Positions 17,366-27,201 of a stretch of DNA of 64,000 bases are shown here, piece after piece. The number at the start of each line of letters is the position of its first letter. The stretch's first letter is position 1. The stretch lies in contig NZ_CP100461.1 in NCBI RefSeq assembly GCF_024228675.1, positions 1,860,001 to 1,924,000 on the forward strand. Direction: 5' to 3'. Made by a program: the position numbers and the translations under genes. The notes under the pieces were generated by a model that had not been told where the DNA came from, made no database searches, and saw only the letters and a program-made list of their open reading frames with translations. The DNA is from Salinigranum marinum (lineage in GTDB: Archaea; Halobacteriota; Halobacteria; Halobacteriales; Haloferacaceae).

Positions 17366-18414
17366 CGTTCACCTTGCTCCTCGCGGCGTTCGAGGGGGCT
17401 CGGGATGCGTGCGACCTCCCGCCCGTAGAACACGAACCGGACGGCACGCTCTAACGAGCCGGCGAAGAGGTCCTCGCGCGAGCTGGGAGTGAGCGTGTGG
17501 ACGGTGAAGTGGCTCCGGGAGACGTCGACGGTCAGCGTCCCCGGCGTGAGCGTGATGCTGTTCGCGAGCGTCGTGACCGGCAGTGCCGACCAGACGGCGG
17601 CGTCGAACTCGACCATCTCGGGGTCGATCGGCAGGGAGGGGTGGAGGACGACGTAGGCGATATCGACGTTCGCCTTCGCGATCTCCCACAGCAGGTACGG
17701 CACGTAGAGGCCGAACCGGGCGAGCTGTCGGATCGTCCGGAGCGGCTGGATCGGCGTGGTGAGCGACACGCCCCACAGCGCGACGGCGACGACGGCCGCG
17801 CTGATCGCGCCCGTCACCAGCTCGAACGTCGCGACCGACCCTGCGAGGAGCAGGTAGAACAGGAACGAGACCGCGAAGAGGCCGAGGAACTGTGTGATGG
17901 TTCCGGAGCGGACGAGCAGGGGGCTCCGCCGCTCTCGCTGGATCGGCGCTTCGTGGATGTCGAGGCCCGCCCGCCGCATCTCGTTTTCGAGCGGGGGGAG
18001 CAGCGGCGTCGTGCCGAGCGGCGAAAAGCCAGGGTCGACAACGGCGAGATCGAGGTCGTTCTCGCGAGCGTAGCGGGCGAGTACGTCGGCGTAATCGCCC
18101 GGGCTGAACAGGTACTCGCGCCCCCCGATCAGCGCCGTCTCTATGGCGACCGCGTCGGCGTCGTCCCCGCAGTCCTCGGTGGCCCAGACCACGGCCCGGT
18201 CGAGGAGAGTCCGGGCCGCCTCGAACTCGGCCGTCTCCGCGCCGGACATCGAGCGCTGAGAGACCGGGTAGACGAAGTGCACTGACGGCTCCTGGCCGGT
18301 CTCGTCCGCGCGTTCGAGCGCGTACCGGACGGCGTACGCGACTGCGTTCCGGAGGGTGCTCGACTTGGAGACTGGAACGAGTAACCGGGCGCCAGTCAGC
18401 GGGACCACCTCCAC
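17362..18414 (-). CDS. mnhE: Fusion of a universal stress protein-like domain with antiporter subunit MnhE
   Basis: 350 residues from GTG 18414. Residues about 9-155 form a UspA-like alpha/beta domain (ARLLVPVSKSSTLRNAVAYAVRYAL, VHFVYPVSQR, LDLAVVDPGFSPLG). The rest is MnhE (about 185-335): FLFYLLLAGS, WEIAKANVDIAYVVLHPSLPIDPEMVEFD and TLANSITLTPGTLTVDV. Free-standing MnhE is about 160 residues. The Usp part probably sits in the cytoplasm and may sense a nucleotide to tune antiporter activity (inference). It is the first gene of a nine-gene operon. Confidence 0.9.
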   Translation of the reverse strand: MEVVPLTGARLLVPVSKSSTLRNAVAYAVRYALERADETGQEPSVHFVYPVSQRSMSGAETAEFEAARTLLDRAVVWATEDCGDDADAVAIETALIGGREYLFSPGDYADVLARYARENDLDLAVVDPGFSPLGTTPLLPPLENEMRRAGLDIHEAPIQRERRSPLLVRSGTITQFLGLFAVSFLFYLLLAGSVATFELVTGAISAAVVAVALWGVSLTTPIQPLRTIRQLARFGLYVPYLLWEIAKANVDIAYVVLHPSLPIDPEMVEFDAAVWSALPVTTLANSITLTPGTLTVDVSRSHFTVHTLTPSSREDLFAGSLERAVRFVFYGREVARIPSPLERREEQGER

Positions 18415-18452
18415 GGTGAACGGACAGCAGTCCGAGCGTGAACGCTTGACAT

Positions 18453-18513
18453 CGATACCTTGTCTAGGGGTTCCCCCATACCAATTAAAGCGTTTCTTTT
18501 CCCCGTGGTATCG
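18453..18513 (-). promoter_or_regulatory. Promoter region of the Mrp operon with dyads
   Basis: Minus-strand TATA-like CTTTAATTGG lies near 18482-18491. Flanking it, CGATACC (18453-18459) and GGTATCG (18507-18513) are exact inverted repeats, and GGGG-TT-CCCC at 18467-18476 is a second dyad near the expected transcription start. This layout would suit a regulator, but none is known. Downstream the leader to GTG 18414 is about 45 bases. Confidence 0.5.
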
Positions 18514-18655
18514 GGGCTACAGTGGGTGCAGTTCTCGCCGCTGCCGAGGGAGGAGCGTCGGGGGGATCCACTCCGGTCGGCGTGTCGTTCACGGCTCCGC
18601 GAGACGGAGTGGTCCGGCACGACGGCGTCACCCGGTGCTCCGTGGTGCCCCCGCG

Positions 18656-19348
18656 TCAGGCACTCGGCGCTGCGACGTCCAGCTCCGCCAGAAGCGTCAG
18701 CGCCGCCTCGTGCGACGACGGCGGGCCGCGTGCGGTCACGAGGTCGCCGTCGACCGTGACGGAGGTGTCGGCGTCGAGTTCGGCGTCCCAGTTCGCGCCC
18801 ACAGTCTTCACCTCGTCTTCGACCCAGTACGGGAGCTTCCGGCCGTCGGGCATCCGGTCGAGGTCGTCGACGATCCCCTCCTCCCACGCGTTCGGGAAGC
18901 CCGTCACGTCCCGGCCGGCGGCGAGGAAACCACCCTCCGAGTCGCGGGCGAACGCGAGGAGGCCGACCGCGTGACAGACGACGAGCGCCTTCCCGCTGCC
19001 CTCGATCGCCTCACGCAGTGCGGCACGGGCGTGACGGTCCTGGTTGATGTCCCACTCGGTGCCGTGGCCCCCGGGGAAGACGACGGCGTCGTACGTCGAT
19101 GCGTCGACCGACGCCAGCGGCTCGGGGTCGTTCAGCCGCTCGTCGTTCGCGTCGCACTCCGTCACCCGTGTGGCCAACTCCTCGCCCACCTCGGCGGGGT
19201 CGACGGAGCGCTCGTCGACGACCGGCGGGTTCCCCGTCGGCGTCGCGACCGTGCAGTCGACGCCCGCGTCGGTGAGCGTCTGCAGCGGCTCGATGCACTC
19301 TTCTCCCCAGTACCCCTCCTCCGTAACGATGAACAGCGCGTTCGTCAT
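18656..19348 (-). CDS. DJ-1/PfpI-family protein (type 1 glutamine amidotransferase-like)
   Basis: 230 residues from ATG 19348. The fold signature is ALFIVTEEGYWGEECIEPLQTL, DAVVFPGGHGTEWDI and the nucleophile elbow GKALVVCHAVGLL (Cys near residue 127). This is the Hsp31/YhbO-type branch, with the Glu and His partners plausibly in EEGYWGEE and CHA. Possible roles are glyoxalase III or repair of glycated proteins. It is 77 bp downstream of the dppF-like gene on the same strand. The specific activity is not determinable. Confidence 0.85.
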   Translation of the reverse strand: MTNALFIVTEEGYWGEECIEPLQTLTDAGVDCTVATPTGNPPVVDERSVDPAEVGEELATRVTECDANDERLNDPEPLASVDASTYDAVVFPGGHGTEWDINQDRHARAALREAIEGSGKALVVCHAVGLLAFARDSEGGFLAAGRDVTGFPNAWEEGIVDDLDRMPDGRKLPYWVEDEVKTVGANWDAELDADTSVTVDGDLVTARGPPSSHEAALTLLAELDVAAPSA

Positions 19349-19425
19349 CGCCTCGAACGAGGGGGTCCACGCGCAAAAGCGACCGGGCCGCGGAAATCGG
19401 GGCGGTCGCGAGCGGGGCCGATCAG

Positions 19426-20757
19426 CTACTCGTCGGCACCCGGCGCTTTCGTGTCCGCCTCGCCACCGCGTCCCGGGTCGTCGGCCGGGGCGTAGGCGGG
19501 GTCGTGGAGGTGACAGGCCGCCTCGTTCTCTCCCCCGGTCGGGCCGAGCGCGGGCCGTTCGTTCGCGCAGACGGTCGGGAACGCCTTGACCAGTCGGTCG
19601 TGCGCCGCGGCGGGGTCGCCCGTGACCAGGTCGTCGAGCGCGTCGCGGAGCACGCGTTCGGCGCGCGAATCCGACAGCGTCTCCGGGACACCGAACTCCG
19701 CGCGCACCGCGGCGGCGACCTGGTCGTCCCCGACGGCGTCGGCAACACCGCCGGCCTCGGCGGCGACGAACTCCCGGACGGCGTCGACGTCGATTCCGTT
19801 CCCTCCGAGACGGATCCGGAGGTCCATCGTCGCGCGCCACTCCTCGCGCCCGAGGTCGTAGTCGTCGGGCGGGACGATCTCGGGACAGCGGGTGTGGAAC
19901 CGACAGCCGGACGGCGGGTTAGACGGGCTGGGGACGTCGCCGCTGAGAACGGTTCCCAGCCCGCGGGATCGGGGGTCCGGCTCGGGGATCGACGACAGCA
20001 ACGCCCGCGTGTAGGGGTGCTGTGGGTCGGTGAACACCGCCGCGGTGGAGCCGATCTCGACAATCTCGCCGAGGTACATCACCGCGACGCGGTCGCACAC
20101 CTCGCGGACGACGCCCATGTCGTGGCTGATGAAGACGATCGAGAGGCCGAACGCGTCCTGGACGCGCTCAATGAGCGTGAGGATCTCCGCCTGCACCGAG
20201 ACGTCGAGCGCGCTCGTCGGCTCGTCCGCGACCACGAGATCTGGGTTGACGACGAGCGCCCGCGCGAGCGCGATCCGCTGGCGCTGCCCGCCGGAGAACT
20301 CGTGGGGGTAGCGGTCGAAGTCGCCGGCCGAGAGGCCGACGCGTTCGAGGAGATCCGCGACGATCCGGCGGCGGCGCTCGCGACCGCGGATACCGTGGAT
20401 CACGAGCGGCTCCGCGACCGCTTCGCCGACCGACATCCGGGGGTCGAAGCTCGACGTCGGGTCCTGGAAGATCATCTGCGCCCGCCGGCGGAACCGCTTC
20501 AGCTCCCGGTCGTCGTAGCCGGTGATGTCCTCGCCGTCGAACAGCACCTGGCCGCCCGTGGGCTCTTCGAGCCGGAGGAGCGAGGTGGCCGCCGTCGACT
20601 TCCCACAGCCCGACTCGCCGACGATCCCCAGTGTTTCGCCGCGCTCGACCGTAAAGGAGACCCCATCGACCGCCCGCACCCGTCCGACCTCGGTCTTCAG
20701 GAGACCTTCGGTGATCGGGTAGTGCTTCTCGAGGTTCCGCACGTCGAGCAGGGGCAT
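19426..20757 (-). CDS. dppF: Peptide/nickel-type ABC transporter ATP-binding protein with long C-terminal extension
   Basis: 443 residues. Walker [10 protein letters not shown], signature [15 protein letters not shown] and Walker [13 protein letters not shown] are present; the oligopeptide-transporter C-terminal motif (CRFHTRCPE) is near residue 290. About 140 more residues follow, an acidic region of unknown fold with a Cys pair ([15 protein letters not shown]), not found in typical DppF (about 330 residues). It powers import with DppD, DppB and DppC. Its start overlaps the end of dppD by one base. Confidence 0.92.
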   Translation of the reverse strand: MPLLDVRNLEKHYPITEGLLKTEVGRVRAVDGVSFTVERGETLGIVGESGCGKSTAATSLLRLEEPTGGQVLFDGEDITGYDDRELKRFRRRAQMIFQDPTSSFDPRMSVGEAVAEPLVIHGIRGRERRRRIVADLLERVGLSAGDFDRYPHEFSGGQRQRIALARALVVNPDLVVADEPTSALDVSVQAEILTLIERVQDAFGLSIVFISHDMGVVREVCDRVAVMYLGEIVEIGSTAAVFTDPQHPYTRALLSSIPEPDPRSRGLGTVLSGDVPSPSNPPSGCRFHTRCPEIVPPDDYDLGREEWRATMDLRIRLGGNGIDVDAVREFVAAEAGGVADAVGDDQVAAAVRAEFGVPETLSDSRAERVLRDALDDLVTGDPAAAHDRLVKAFPTVCANERPALGPTGGENEAACHLHDPAYAPADDPGRGGEADTKAPGADE

Positions 20758-21890
20758 CAGTCGTCGTCCCCCGTGGGCGACCCCGTGCCAGTCTCTGTCC
20801 CTGTCCCTGTTCCTGTCTCGGTGTCCGACCCGGTGGGCCGTCCCGTGCCCGTGGCCGGGTCCGTCTCGCCGAGCACCACGCCCGGATCGCCGCCCGGGCC
20901 GAAGTGGACACAGGAGACCCCGTGGTCGGTGTCCGCGTGCGTCTCGCCGGCACCGTGGCCGTCCCCGACCTCGTACAGCGGCGGCTGGTCGCCCTCGGTG
21001 CAGGCGTCGACTGCGTGCGGACAGCGGTCGGCGAACCGACAGCCAAGCGGCGGCTCCGTCGGGTCCGGCAACGTCCCACCGATCGAGCGCATCCGCCCGC
21101 CGCGGCCGGGCAGGCAGTCGAGCAGGGCGCGGGTGTACGGGTGAGACGGGTGGTCGAAGAGGTCGTAGACACCGGCGGACTCCATCACTTTTCCCGCATA
21201 GAGGACCACGACGCGGTCGGCGACCTCGGCGACGACGCCCAGGTCGTGGGTGATGAGGAGGATGCTCATGTCGAACTCGTCTTGCAGTTCGACGAGGAGC
21301 CGGAGGATCTGTGCCTGGATCGTCACGTCGAGGGCGGTCGTCGGCTCGTCCGCGATCAGCAGTTTGGGGTTCGAGGCGAGCGCCATCGCGATGACGACCC
21401 GCTGTTTCATGCCGCCGGAGAACTCGTGGGGGTAGTCGTCGAACCGCGACGTGGCGTCCGGGATTCCGACGCGGTCGAGGAGTTCGAGCGCCCGCTCTTT
21501 CGCCGTCTGCTTCGAGCAGTCATCGTGGAGCCGGACCGCCTCGACGAGCTGCCAGCCGACGGTGTAGACGGGGTTGAGCGCCCCCTGCGGGTTCTGGAAG
21601 ACGTGGGCGATCTCGCCCCCGCGAACCGCGGTGAGTTCCTCGTCCGACATGGTGGAGAGTTCGCGTCCCTCGAAGCGGATCTCGCCGTCGATCTCCCCGG
21701 GTGGAGTGCGGATCAGCCGGGTGATCGACTCGGAGGCGACCGTCTTCCCGGAGCCGGACTCGCCGACGAGACAGACGGTCTCTCCCCGGTCGACGGTAAA
21801 GGAGACTCCGTCGACCGCGCGGACCACGCCGTCGTCGGTGCGGAACCGCGTGTGGAGGCTCTCGACTTCGAGCAGCGGCTCCCCGGTCAT
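20757..21890 (-). CDS. dppD: Peptide/nickel-type ABC transporter ATP-binding protein
   Basis: 377 residues from ATG 21890 ([16 protein letters not shown]), chosen over the longer upstream frame that overlaps dppC out of frame. Walker A GESGSGKT, signature [15 protein letters not shown], Walker [13 protein letters not shown] and the CRFADRCPH peptide-transporter motif near 315 are all visible. The tail is a low-complexity Thr/Gly repeat ([13 protein letters not shown]), encoded by a run of CTGTCC-like hexamers around 20790-20830. It overlaps dppC by 4 bases. Confidence 0.93.
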   Translation of the reverse strand: MTGEPLLEVESLHTRFRTDDGVVRAVDGVSFTVDRGETVCLVGESGSGKTVASESITRLIRTPPGEIDGEIRFEGRELSTMSDEELTAVRGGEIAHVFQNPQGALNPVYTVGWQLVEAVRLHDDCSKQTAKERALELLDRVGIPDATSRFDDYPHEFSGGMKQRVVIAMALASNPKLLIADEPTTALDVTIQAQILRLLVELQDEFDMSILLITHDLGVVAEVADRVVVLYAGKVMESAGVYDLFDHPSHPYTRALLDCLPGRGGRMRSIGGTLPDPTEPPLGCRFADRCPHAVDACTEGDQPPLYEVGDGHGAGETHADTDHGVSCVHFGPGGDPGVVLGETDPATGTGRPTGSDTETGTGTGTETGTGSPTGDDD

Positions 21891-23125
21891 CTGTCGGCCC
21901 TCGGGTCGAGCGCGTCGCGGAGCGCGTCGCCCATGAAGTTGAACGCGAGGATAGTGAAAAAGAGGAAGAAGCCGGGGAACGTCGAGATCCACCACGCCGT
22001 GTCGAGATCGGAGCGGCCGGCGGCGATCACCTGGCCCCACGAGGGGATCGTCGGGTCGCCGAGTTGGAGGAACGACAGCGCCGCCTCGGCGAGGATGTAC
22101 CCCGGGATGGCGAGCGTCGCGGCGGTGATGACCGTCGAGGAGACGTTCGGGACGAGGTGTCGTCGGATGACGTAGGCGGCGTCCGCGCCGGCACTTTTCG
22201 CCGCGAGGACGTACTCCTCCTCCCGGAGCTGGAGCGCCTCCGACCGGACGAGGCGGGCGATGCCGCCCCACGACGTGAGCCCGAAGAGGACGATGAACAT
22301 GAACAGCGAGCCACCGAAGAGGAACACGAGCAGGAGATACAGGAGGAACGTCGGGAAGGTGAGCTGGATGTCGACGTAACGCATCAACAGCTCGTCGACC
22401 GTCCCGCCCGTGTACGCCGCGACCGTCCCGACGGCGGTGCCGATCGAGATCACCAGCAGAGTCGTGATGAGCCCAAGTTTCATGCTCACCTGCATGCCGT
22501 AGATCACGAGCACGAGGATGTCCTTGCCGTCGGAGGTGGTCCCCAGCGGGTGGGCGAACGAGCCGTGACAGACACCACCCGAAGCCTCGCCGACGCACTG
22601 GATCGGGACCGACGAGTCCACGGTAGTGAACACCGGCGGCTGGTACTGCTGGGCGAGCGCGAGTTCAGGTGCGGGGATGAACACGGGGCCGAGCGTGCCG
22701 ATCAGGAAGACGACGACGAGGTACGCGAGGCTCACGACGGCGAGGCGGTTCTTCCGGAACTGCCGCCAGTAGTACGCCGTGAGCCGGCGGTTGTCCGAGA
22801 GCGGGAGGGCCACGTAAAACACCATCGCGACGAGGGTGAGGAGGAAGAGCCAGTCGAGCTGGCTGACGTCCCAGACGAAGCGATCGCCGAACAGCGGCAT
22901 CCCCGGTGGGAGCGCAAACGCGACCGTGGCGGCGTTCGGCGGGACGACGAGGTAGTCGTAGGCGAGCGCGACCCCGAGGGCCGCGAGGACGCCGAGCATG
23001 CCGAGATCCCGCCGCGAGAGGACCGCGCGGCCGCCGTCCTCGGACCAGTCGATGTCCTCGAACGTCTCGGAAGTCGGACCCCGCTCGCCGCCGTACCCCT
23101 GTCGGGAGTCGGTCTCGGTCGCCAT
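21887..23125 (-). CDS. dppC: Peptide-type ABC transporter permease (DppC-like)
   Basis: 412 residues with about seven hydrophobic segments. The EAA-loop [20 protein letters not shown] and the [12 protein letters not shown]-like motif ([14 protein letters not shown]) define the BPD/DppC permease family. The N-terminal 110 residues hold two extra hydrophobic segments beyond the usual six. It pairs with the DppB-like protein and overlaps it by one base. Confidence 0.92.
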   Translation of the reverse strand: MATETDSRQGYGGERGPTSETFEDIDWSEDGGRAVLSRRDLGMLGVLAALGVALAYDYLVVPPNAATVAFALPPGMPLFGDRFVWDVSQLDWLFLLTLVAMVFYVALPLSDNRRLTAYYWRQFRKNRLAVVSLAYLVVVFLIGTLGPVFIPAPELALAQQYQPPVFTTVDSSVPIQCVGEASGGVCHGSFAHPLGTTSDGKDILVLVIYGMQVSMKLGLITTLLVISIGTAVGTVAAYTGGTVDELLMRYVDIQLTFPTFLLYLLLVFLFGGSLFMFIVLFGLTSWGGIARLVRSEALQLREEEYVLAAKSAGADAAYVIRRHLVPNVSSTVITAATLAIPGYILAEAALSFLQLGDPTIPSWGQVIAAGRSDLDTAWWISTFPGFFLFFTILAFNFMGDALRDALDPRADR

Positions 23126-24099
23126 CAGCGATCACCGTAGTCGATTCTCGGGTCGAGGACGGTGTACGCGAGGTCCTGAAACAGGTTGCCGACGATGGCG
23201 ATGAAGACGCCGATGAGCACCGTTCCCAGGACCAACGCGGTGTCCTGTGCGATGATGGCCCGGAACGACAGCTGTCCCAGGCCGGGGATGCCGAAGACGA
23301 CCTCGACGAGATACGACGCCGCGATGAAGATACCCAGGAGGTCGGAGATGAGGATCGTCACCAGCGGCGGGGAGGCCGGGCGGAGGATGTGGCGGGTGAG
23401 GACACGCCACTCGCTCGCGCCCTTGGCGCGGGCGGTCTTGACGAAGTCCGCCTGGACGAACTCCAGCGTCCGTGCGCGCGAGTAGCGCATCAGGCCGGCG
23501 ATGGTGCCGGTCGTGAGGACGATCACCGGAAGGACCAGCTGCCGGGCCATCGCCAGCGAGAAGAAGGGCACGTCGGGGTCGAAGACGACCGGGAACCAGC
23601 CCAACTGGACGCCGAACACCAGCAAGAGGATGATGCCGAACCAGAAGTTCGGGATCGCGAAGCCGAAGAAAGCGAAGAACGTCGCCGCGTAGTCGGTTTT
23701 GGTGTACTGGTGCGTCGCCGAGTACAGCCCGATGGAGAGGCCGAGGAGGATCGAGAGGATCGTCGTCGGGACGGAGTAGATGGCGGTGTACGGGAGCGCC
23801 GCCCAGATCGCCTCGGTCACCGGTTGCGACCGGCTGTCGGACCACCCCCAGTTGAGTGTCACCATGTTCGTCATGTACGTCGTGTACCGCTCCCAGAGGG
23901 GGCGATCGAGCCCTCGCGCCCGTCGGAACGCCTCCCCGGCAGCCTCGGCGTCCCCACCGCTCTGGGCCACCTGAAACTGGAGCTGGGCGGCCTGCTGGTT
24001 CGGGGTCGCCGCCAGCAGCCCCCAGGTGACGGAGAGGATGATGAACGTCGCCACGACGGTCCACAGCAGCCGGCGGACGACGTACCACCGCATGCTCAT
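23125..24099 (-). CDS. dppB: Peptide-type ABC transporter permease (DppB-like)
   Basis: 324 residues, about six hydrophobic segments. The N-terminus RWYVVRRLLWTVVATFIILSVTWGLL is typical of DppB. The EAA-like loop LEFVQADFVKTARAKGAS and the end FQDLAYTVLDPRIDYG complete the family signature. It lies 19 bp after the substrate-binding protein gene. With DppC it forms the transmembrane channel. Confidence 0.93.
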   Translation of the reverse strand: MSMRWYVVRRLLWTVVATFIILSVTWGLLAATPNQQAAQLQFQVAQSGGDAEAAGEAFRRARGLDRPLWERYTTYMTNMVTLNWGWSDSRSQPVTEAIWAALPYTAIYSVPTTILSILLGLSIGLYSATHQYTKTDYAATFFAFFGFAIPNFWFGIILLLVFGVQLGWFPVVFDPDVPFFSLAMARQLVLPVIVLTTGTIAGLMRYSRARTLEFVQADFVKTARAKGASEWRVLTRHILRPASPPLVTILISDLLGIFIAASYLVEVVFGIPGLGQLSFRAIIAQDTALVLGTVLIGVFIAIVGNLFQDLAYTVLDPRIDYGDR

Positions 24100-24118
24100 C
24101 GTCGGCCCTCTCGCACTG

Positions 24119-25993
24119 TCACTCGAAGTACCACGTCTGGGCGTCCCAGCCGCTTGCGAAGTCCTCGATCGGTCCCACGACCTGCGAGCGGTAGCCGCCG
24201 ATCGACGACGACATCGTCACGAAGCCGAAGGGCTGTTCCTCGTTGATGTAGCCGAACGCCTGGCCGAGGAGTTCCCGCCGTTCGTCCTCGTCGACCGTCC
24301 GGGAGGCCTCCTCGTAGAGCCCGGCGATATCGCGCTCGGGGACGTAGCCGTAGTAGTTGATGCCGCCGCGCTCCTCGAAGAACGCCTTCGACGACGTCGG
24401 CGTGTACGGGTACGTGTTGAATCCGAGGTTCACCGACATGTCCCACGGCTCGGGACTGGTCGAGACGTCGCGCGGGCCGCCGTTGAACTGCCCGCCGGTC
24501 CACGGTGCCTCCTCGCCTTCCGGCGGGCTGTTAGTGGCGAACTTCTCGATGAACGACGAGGTTGGGCTGAGCTCCACCGCGATGCCCGCGTTCTGCTGGA
24601 ACTCCTGGGCGATGAACTCCGCCGTCGTCCGCTCGGTCTGCTGGCCCTGGTCGAAGTACAGCGAGAGCTGGACCTGCTCGCCGTCGCCGTTCTGCAGCGT
24701 GTCGCCGTCGTAGCCGTAGTCGGTGTCGGACAGCGCGTCGGCGAGCGCCTGTCGGGTGACCTCGGGGCCGTAGCTCTCGCCGACCCCGTAGTCGGTGATC
24801 CGGTCGCCGACGTACCACTTCGTCCACTTCGGCTGCATCGTCTGAGCGACCTGCGCGTAGCCGCGGTAGATGTTCTCCGCGATGGACTGTTTGTCCACCG
24901 CGTGCGCCAGTGCCTGCCGGACCGCCTTGCGCCGGAACGGCTCCCAGCCGTTCGCGCGCTGGTTGTACGCGAGCACCGCGACGAACGGCTGGGGCGTGAC
25001 GTTGAGGTAGACGTCCTCGAGGTCCTGGAACTGGTTCGCCTTGTTCGGTGGGATGCCGGCGGTCGTGACGTCGCCCCGACGGAGCGCCCCGAGCCGAGCG
25101 CTCTCCTCTTTGATCACCCGGACGATCCGCCGGTCGAAGTACGGCGCGTCGGCCCACTCGTCGGCGAAGCCGTCGGGGATGCCACCGAGCCCCGAGAAGT
25201 CGAGTTCGCCGTTCTGCGCCAGCTCCCGCATGTAGTAGTCCTCGTTGCGCGTCACGACGAACTGCGACTCGCGGTCCCACGTCTCGTAGCTGTACGGCCC
25301 GAGGTTGCCGCTGTACGCGAGCGTGTTGACCTCCTCGTCCTGCTGGAGCCCCTCCACGTCGCCCGAGGGAGCGTACTTCTCGAGGATCCCCCTGGGCATA
25401 CAGTTCTGTCCCCACAACACCGGTTTGAACGGGAACGACGGGTCGACCTCCGGCAGCGAGAGCGTGAAGGTGAGGTCGCCGGTCTGTTCGACCGGAATGG
25501 GCTCGCCGTCGCGGATCCAGTCGTCGGCGTTTGGGTAGCCCGACCAGTTGTCCGGGTCCTGAAACACCTCCTGGATCAGGTAGACCCAGTCGTCGGCGGT
25601 CATCTGCCCGTAGCCGGCACCCCACTGGAGGTTGTCGCGGAGCTGGACCTCGTAGACGCGGCCGTCCTCGGTGGAGATGTCGGCCCAGAGCGGGAACACC
25701 TCCTGTTCGGGCGTGATGACCCAGGTGGCGTCGAGCGTGAGCCCGATGAAACTGCCCGACGTCTGGTCGGCGATCGAGATCCAGTTGAGCGAGGAGGCGT
25801 CGACCGACGAGGCACTCACGTAGTCGTTGCCGGTGCCCTGAGTATCGGTTTCCGACGAGGTCGAGCCACCCTGGTTGCTCGAACAGCCCGCAAGCGCGGT
25901 TGCACCCCCCAGTCCGAGAATCTTCAACAGGTCCCTTCGACCCGGCCGGTACAGGGCGTCCGGGCGATCGTCGCCGCCGGAGCCGGATGGCAT
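24119..25993 (-). CDS. dppA: Extracellular solute-binding protein of the peptide-type ABC transporter (Tat lipoprotein)
   Basis: 624 residues from ATG 25993; a TATA-like box lies 27 bp upstream, so a leaderless start. Residues 19-37 hold the twin-arginine motif RRDLLKILGLGGATALAGC with a lipobox LAGC (Cys37), so it is Tat-exported and lipid-anchored. The rest is family 5 binding protein (TPEQEVFPLWADIS, RKAVRQALAHAVDKQSIAENIYRG). It captures a substrate, likely peptide-like, for DppBCDF. The true ligand is unknown; related genes also take nickel or sugars. Confidence 0.93.
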   Translation of the reverse strand: MPSGSGGDDRPDALYRPGRRDLLKILGLGGATALAGCSSNQGGSTSSETDTQGTGNDYVSASSVDASSLNWISIADQTSGSFIGLTLDATWVITPEQEVFPLWADISTEDGRVYEVQLRDNLQWGAGYGQMTADDWVYLIQEVFQDPDNWSGYPNADDWIRDGEPIPVEQTGDLTFTLSLPEVDPSFPFKPVLWGQNCMPRGILEKYAPSGDVEGLQQDEEVNTLAYSGNLGPYSYETWDRESQFVVTRNEDYYMRELAQNGELDFSGLGGIPDGFADEWADAPYFDRRIVRVIKEESARLGALRRGDVTTAGIPPNKANQFQDLEDVYLNVTPQPFVAVLAYNQRANGWEPFRRKAVRQALAHAVDKQSIAENIYRGYAQVAQTMQPKWTKWYVGDRITDYGVGESYGPEVTRQALADALSDTDYGYDGDTLQNGDGEQVQLSLYFDQGQQTERTTAEFIAQEFQQNAGIAVELSPTSSFIEKFATNSPPEGEEAPWTGGQFNGGPRDVSTSPEPWDMSVNLGFNTYPYTPTSSKAFFEERGGINYYGYVPERDIAGLYEEASRTVDEDERRELLGQAFGYINEEQPFGFVTMSSSIGGYRSQVVGPIEDFASGWDAQTWYFE

Positions 25994-26016
25994 GGTGTGT
26001 GAAAACAGCCTCCAAA

Positions 26017-26024
26017 GTAAATAT
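26017..26024 (-). promoter_or_regulatory. TATA-like box of the peptide ABC operon
   Basis: Minus-strand ATATTTAC, centred 27 bp upstream of the ATG at 25993, matches the spacing for a leaderless haloarchaeal transcript. The operon then runs through five genes to 19426. Confidence 0.6.
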
Positions 26025-26169
26025 CCATCGGTGGGGTGAGTCAGTCGCGTGAAAACGTCCACCTCACCGGGTCGTACGTGGGTGAAGACGGGAGGCCGCA
26101 TCGGGGTCGGCGACCGCCCGTCCGATCGTCGCGAACGAGTCTCGTGTGACGTGTCTCGTGTGTCGCAGG

Positions 26170-26736
26170 TCAGCCGTCGCCCTGCTCGTCGACGATGACG
26201 ACCTCGCCGTCCTCGACGGTGACGTTGATGAGCGTCTTGACCGAGTGGTCGGTGTCGTCGAGCTTGTTCGGCCCCGCCTTCTTGATGACGGCGACCACGT
26301 CGACGACCTCGGCACCGATGTGCGACAGCGCGTCGAGGATCGCCGTCATCGTTCCGCCCGTCGAGAGCACGTCGTCGAGGACGAGCACCTTGTCGCCCTC
26401 GTACACGTCGTTGATGTACATCGCCGAGTCGGAGTAGCCCGTCGTCTGGTGGAGCGACACCTCGCCTTCGAGGCCATACTGCCGCTTGCGGATGACCACC
26501 AGGGGAATGTCGGTCATGAGCGACACCGCGGTCGAGATGTGGATGCCCATCGCCGCCGGCGTGACGATCTTGTCGACGTCCTCGATCTCGGCCTTCCGGA
26601 TGATCCGGATGACGATCTCGCGGAGCAGCTCCGGTTCGAGCATCGGGACCCCGTCGCTGATGGGGTGGACGAAGTACTGATACTCCTCTTTCTCGATGAT
26701 TGGTGCGTCGAGGAGCGACTGCCGCAACTGGTCCAT
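26170..26736 (-). CDS. Hypoxanthine/adenine phosphoribosyltransferase-like protein (HGPRTase-like)
   Basis: 188 residues from ATG 26736, with minus-strand TTTTATT centred 26 bp upstream. The PRPP-binding loop is [17 protein letters not shown] (about 120-136) and the hood/flexible part [14 protein letters not shown]. Such proteins transfer phosphoribosyl to a purine base in salvage. It belongs to the archaeal HGPRTase-like group (about 188 residues), for which annotation as hypoxanthine or adenine phosphoribosyltransferase remains uncertain. Confidence 0.85.
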   Translation of the reverse strand: MDQLRQSLLDAPIIEKEEYQYFVHPISDGVPMLEPELLREIVIRIIRKAEIEDVDKIVTPAAMGIHISTAVSLMTDIPLVVIRKRQYGLEGEVSLHQTTGYSDSAMYINDVYEGDKVLVLDDVLSTGGTMTAILDALSHIGAEVVDVVAVIKKAGPNKLDDTDHSVKTLINVTVEDGEVVIVDEQGDG

Positions 26737-27201
26737 GCCGTCGGTACCAGAGGGGGGGAATAAAACGTGGCGGTTCGCGGGCTCCGCTGATTCGTCGGGA
26801 CGGTTGATGCTCGTGGTCGAACTCCTGCGCCGAGGAATCCCAGCGAGAAAGTACCGCCGAACGGCGAGAGGCGTGCGGACCGAGCGGTCACCAGAGTGGC
26901 GACGCCACGTCCTCCCCAGCCGGCTGCGGTCCTCGCCGCCCGCTCCGCTCGCGGCTCCGTTCCTCTCCCCTCGCGCGCGTCGCGGACGAGAAGTACTGCG
27001 ACGCCACGCGCCACCCCCACACGGCTGTGCCGGTCGGTGTGCGGGTGGCGAGTGGACGAGTCGGCTGGAGGGGAGATCACGAGCGGAGCGTGGAGACTCG
27101 AAGCGTCGCGGGTGCATGAGCGAACCCGCGCCACGGTCCCCGTCGGCGACGGCCATGCTGTCGGACGCTCTCGTCCCCACGAAACCCCGGTCGACGTGTC
27201 G
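26737..27201. other. 465-bp gap without a supported gene
   Basis: The stretch starts with the promoter of the phosphoribosyltransferase gene (TATA-like 26759-26765). The open frames across it (Arg/Ser-rich on both strands) lack the acidic bias of the neighbouring proteins. Around 26920-26990 there is a CCGCTCGCGGCTCCGTTCC-like GC-rich segment of the kind often seen between haloarchaeal genes. No tRNA or stable RNA was recognised. Confidence 0.6.

Noticed and set aside
26737-27201. Several 190-330-residue open frames on both strands
   Set aside because: Arg/Ser-rich composition without acidic bias, no family motif, and they overlap promoters of real genes.
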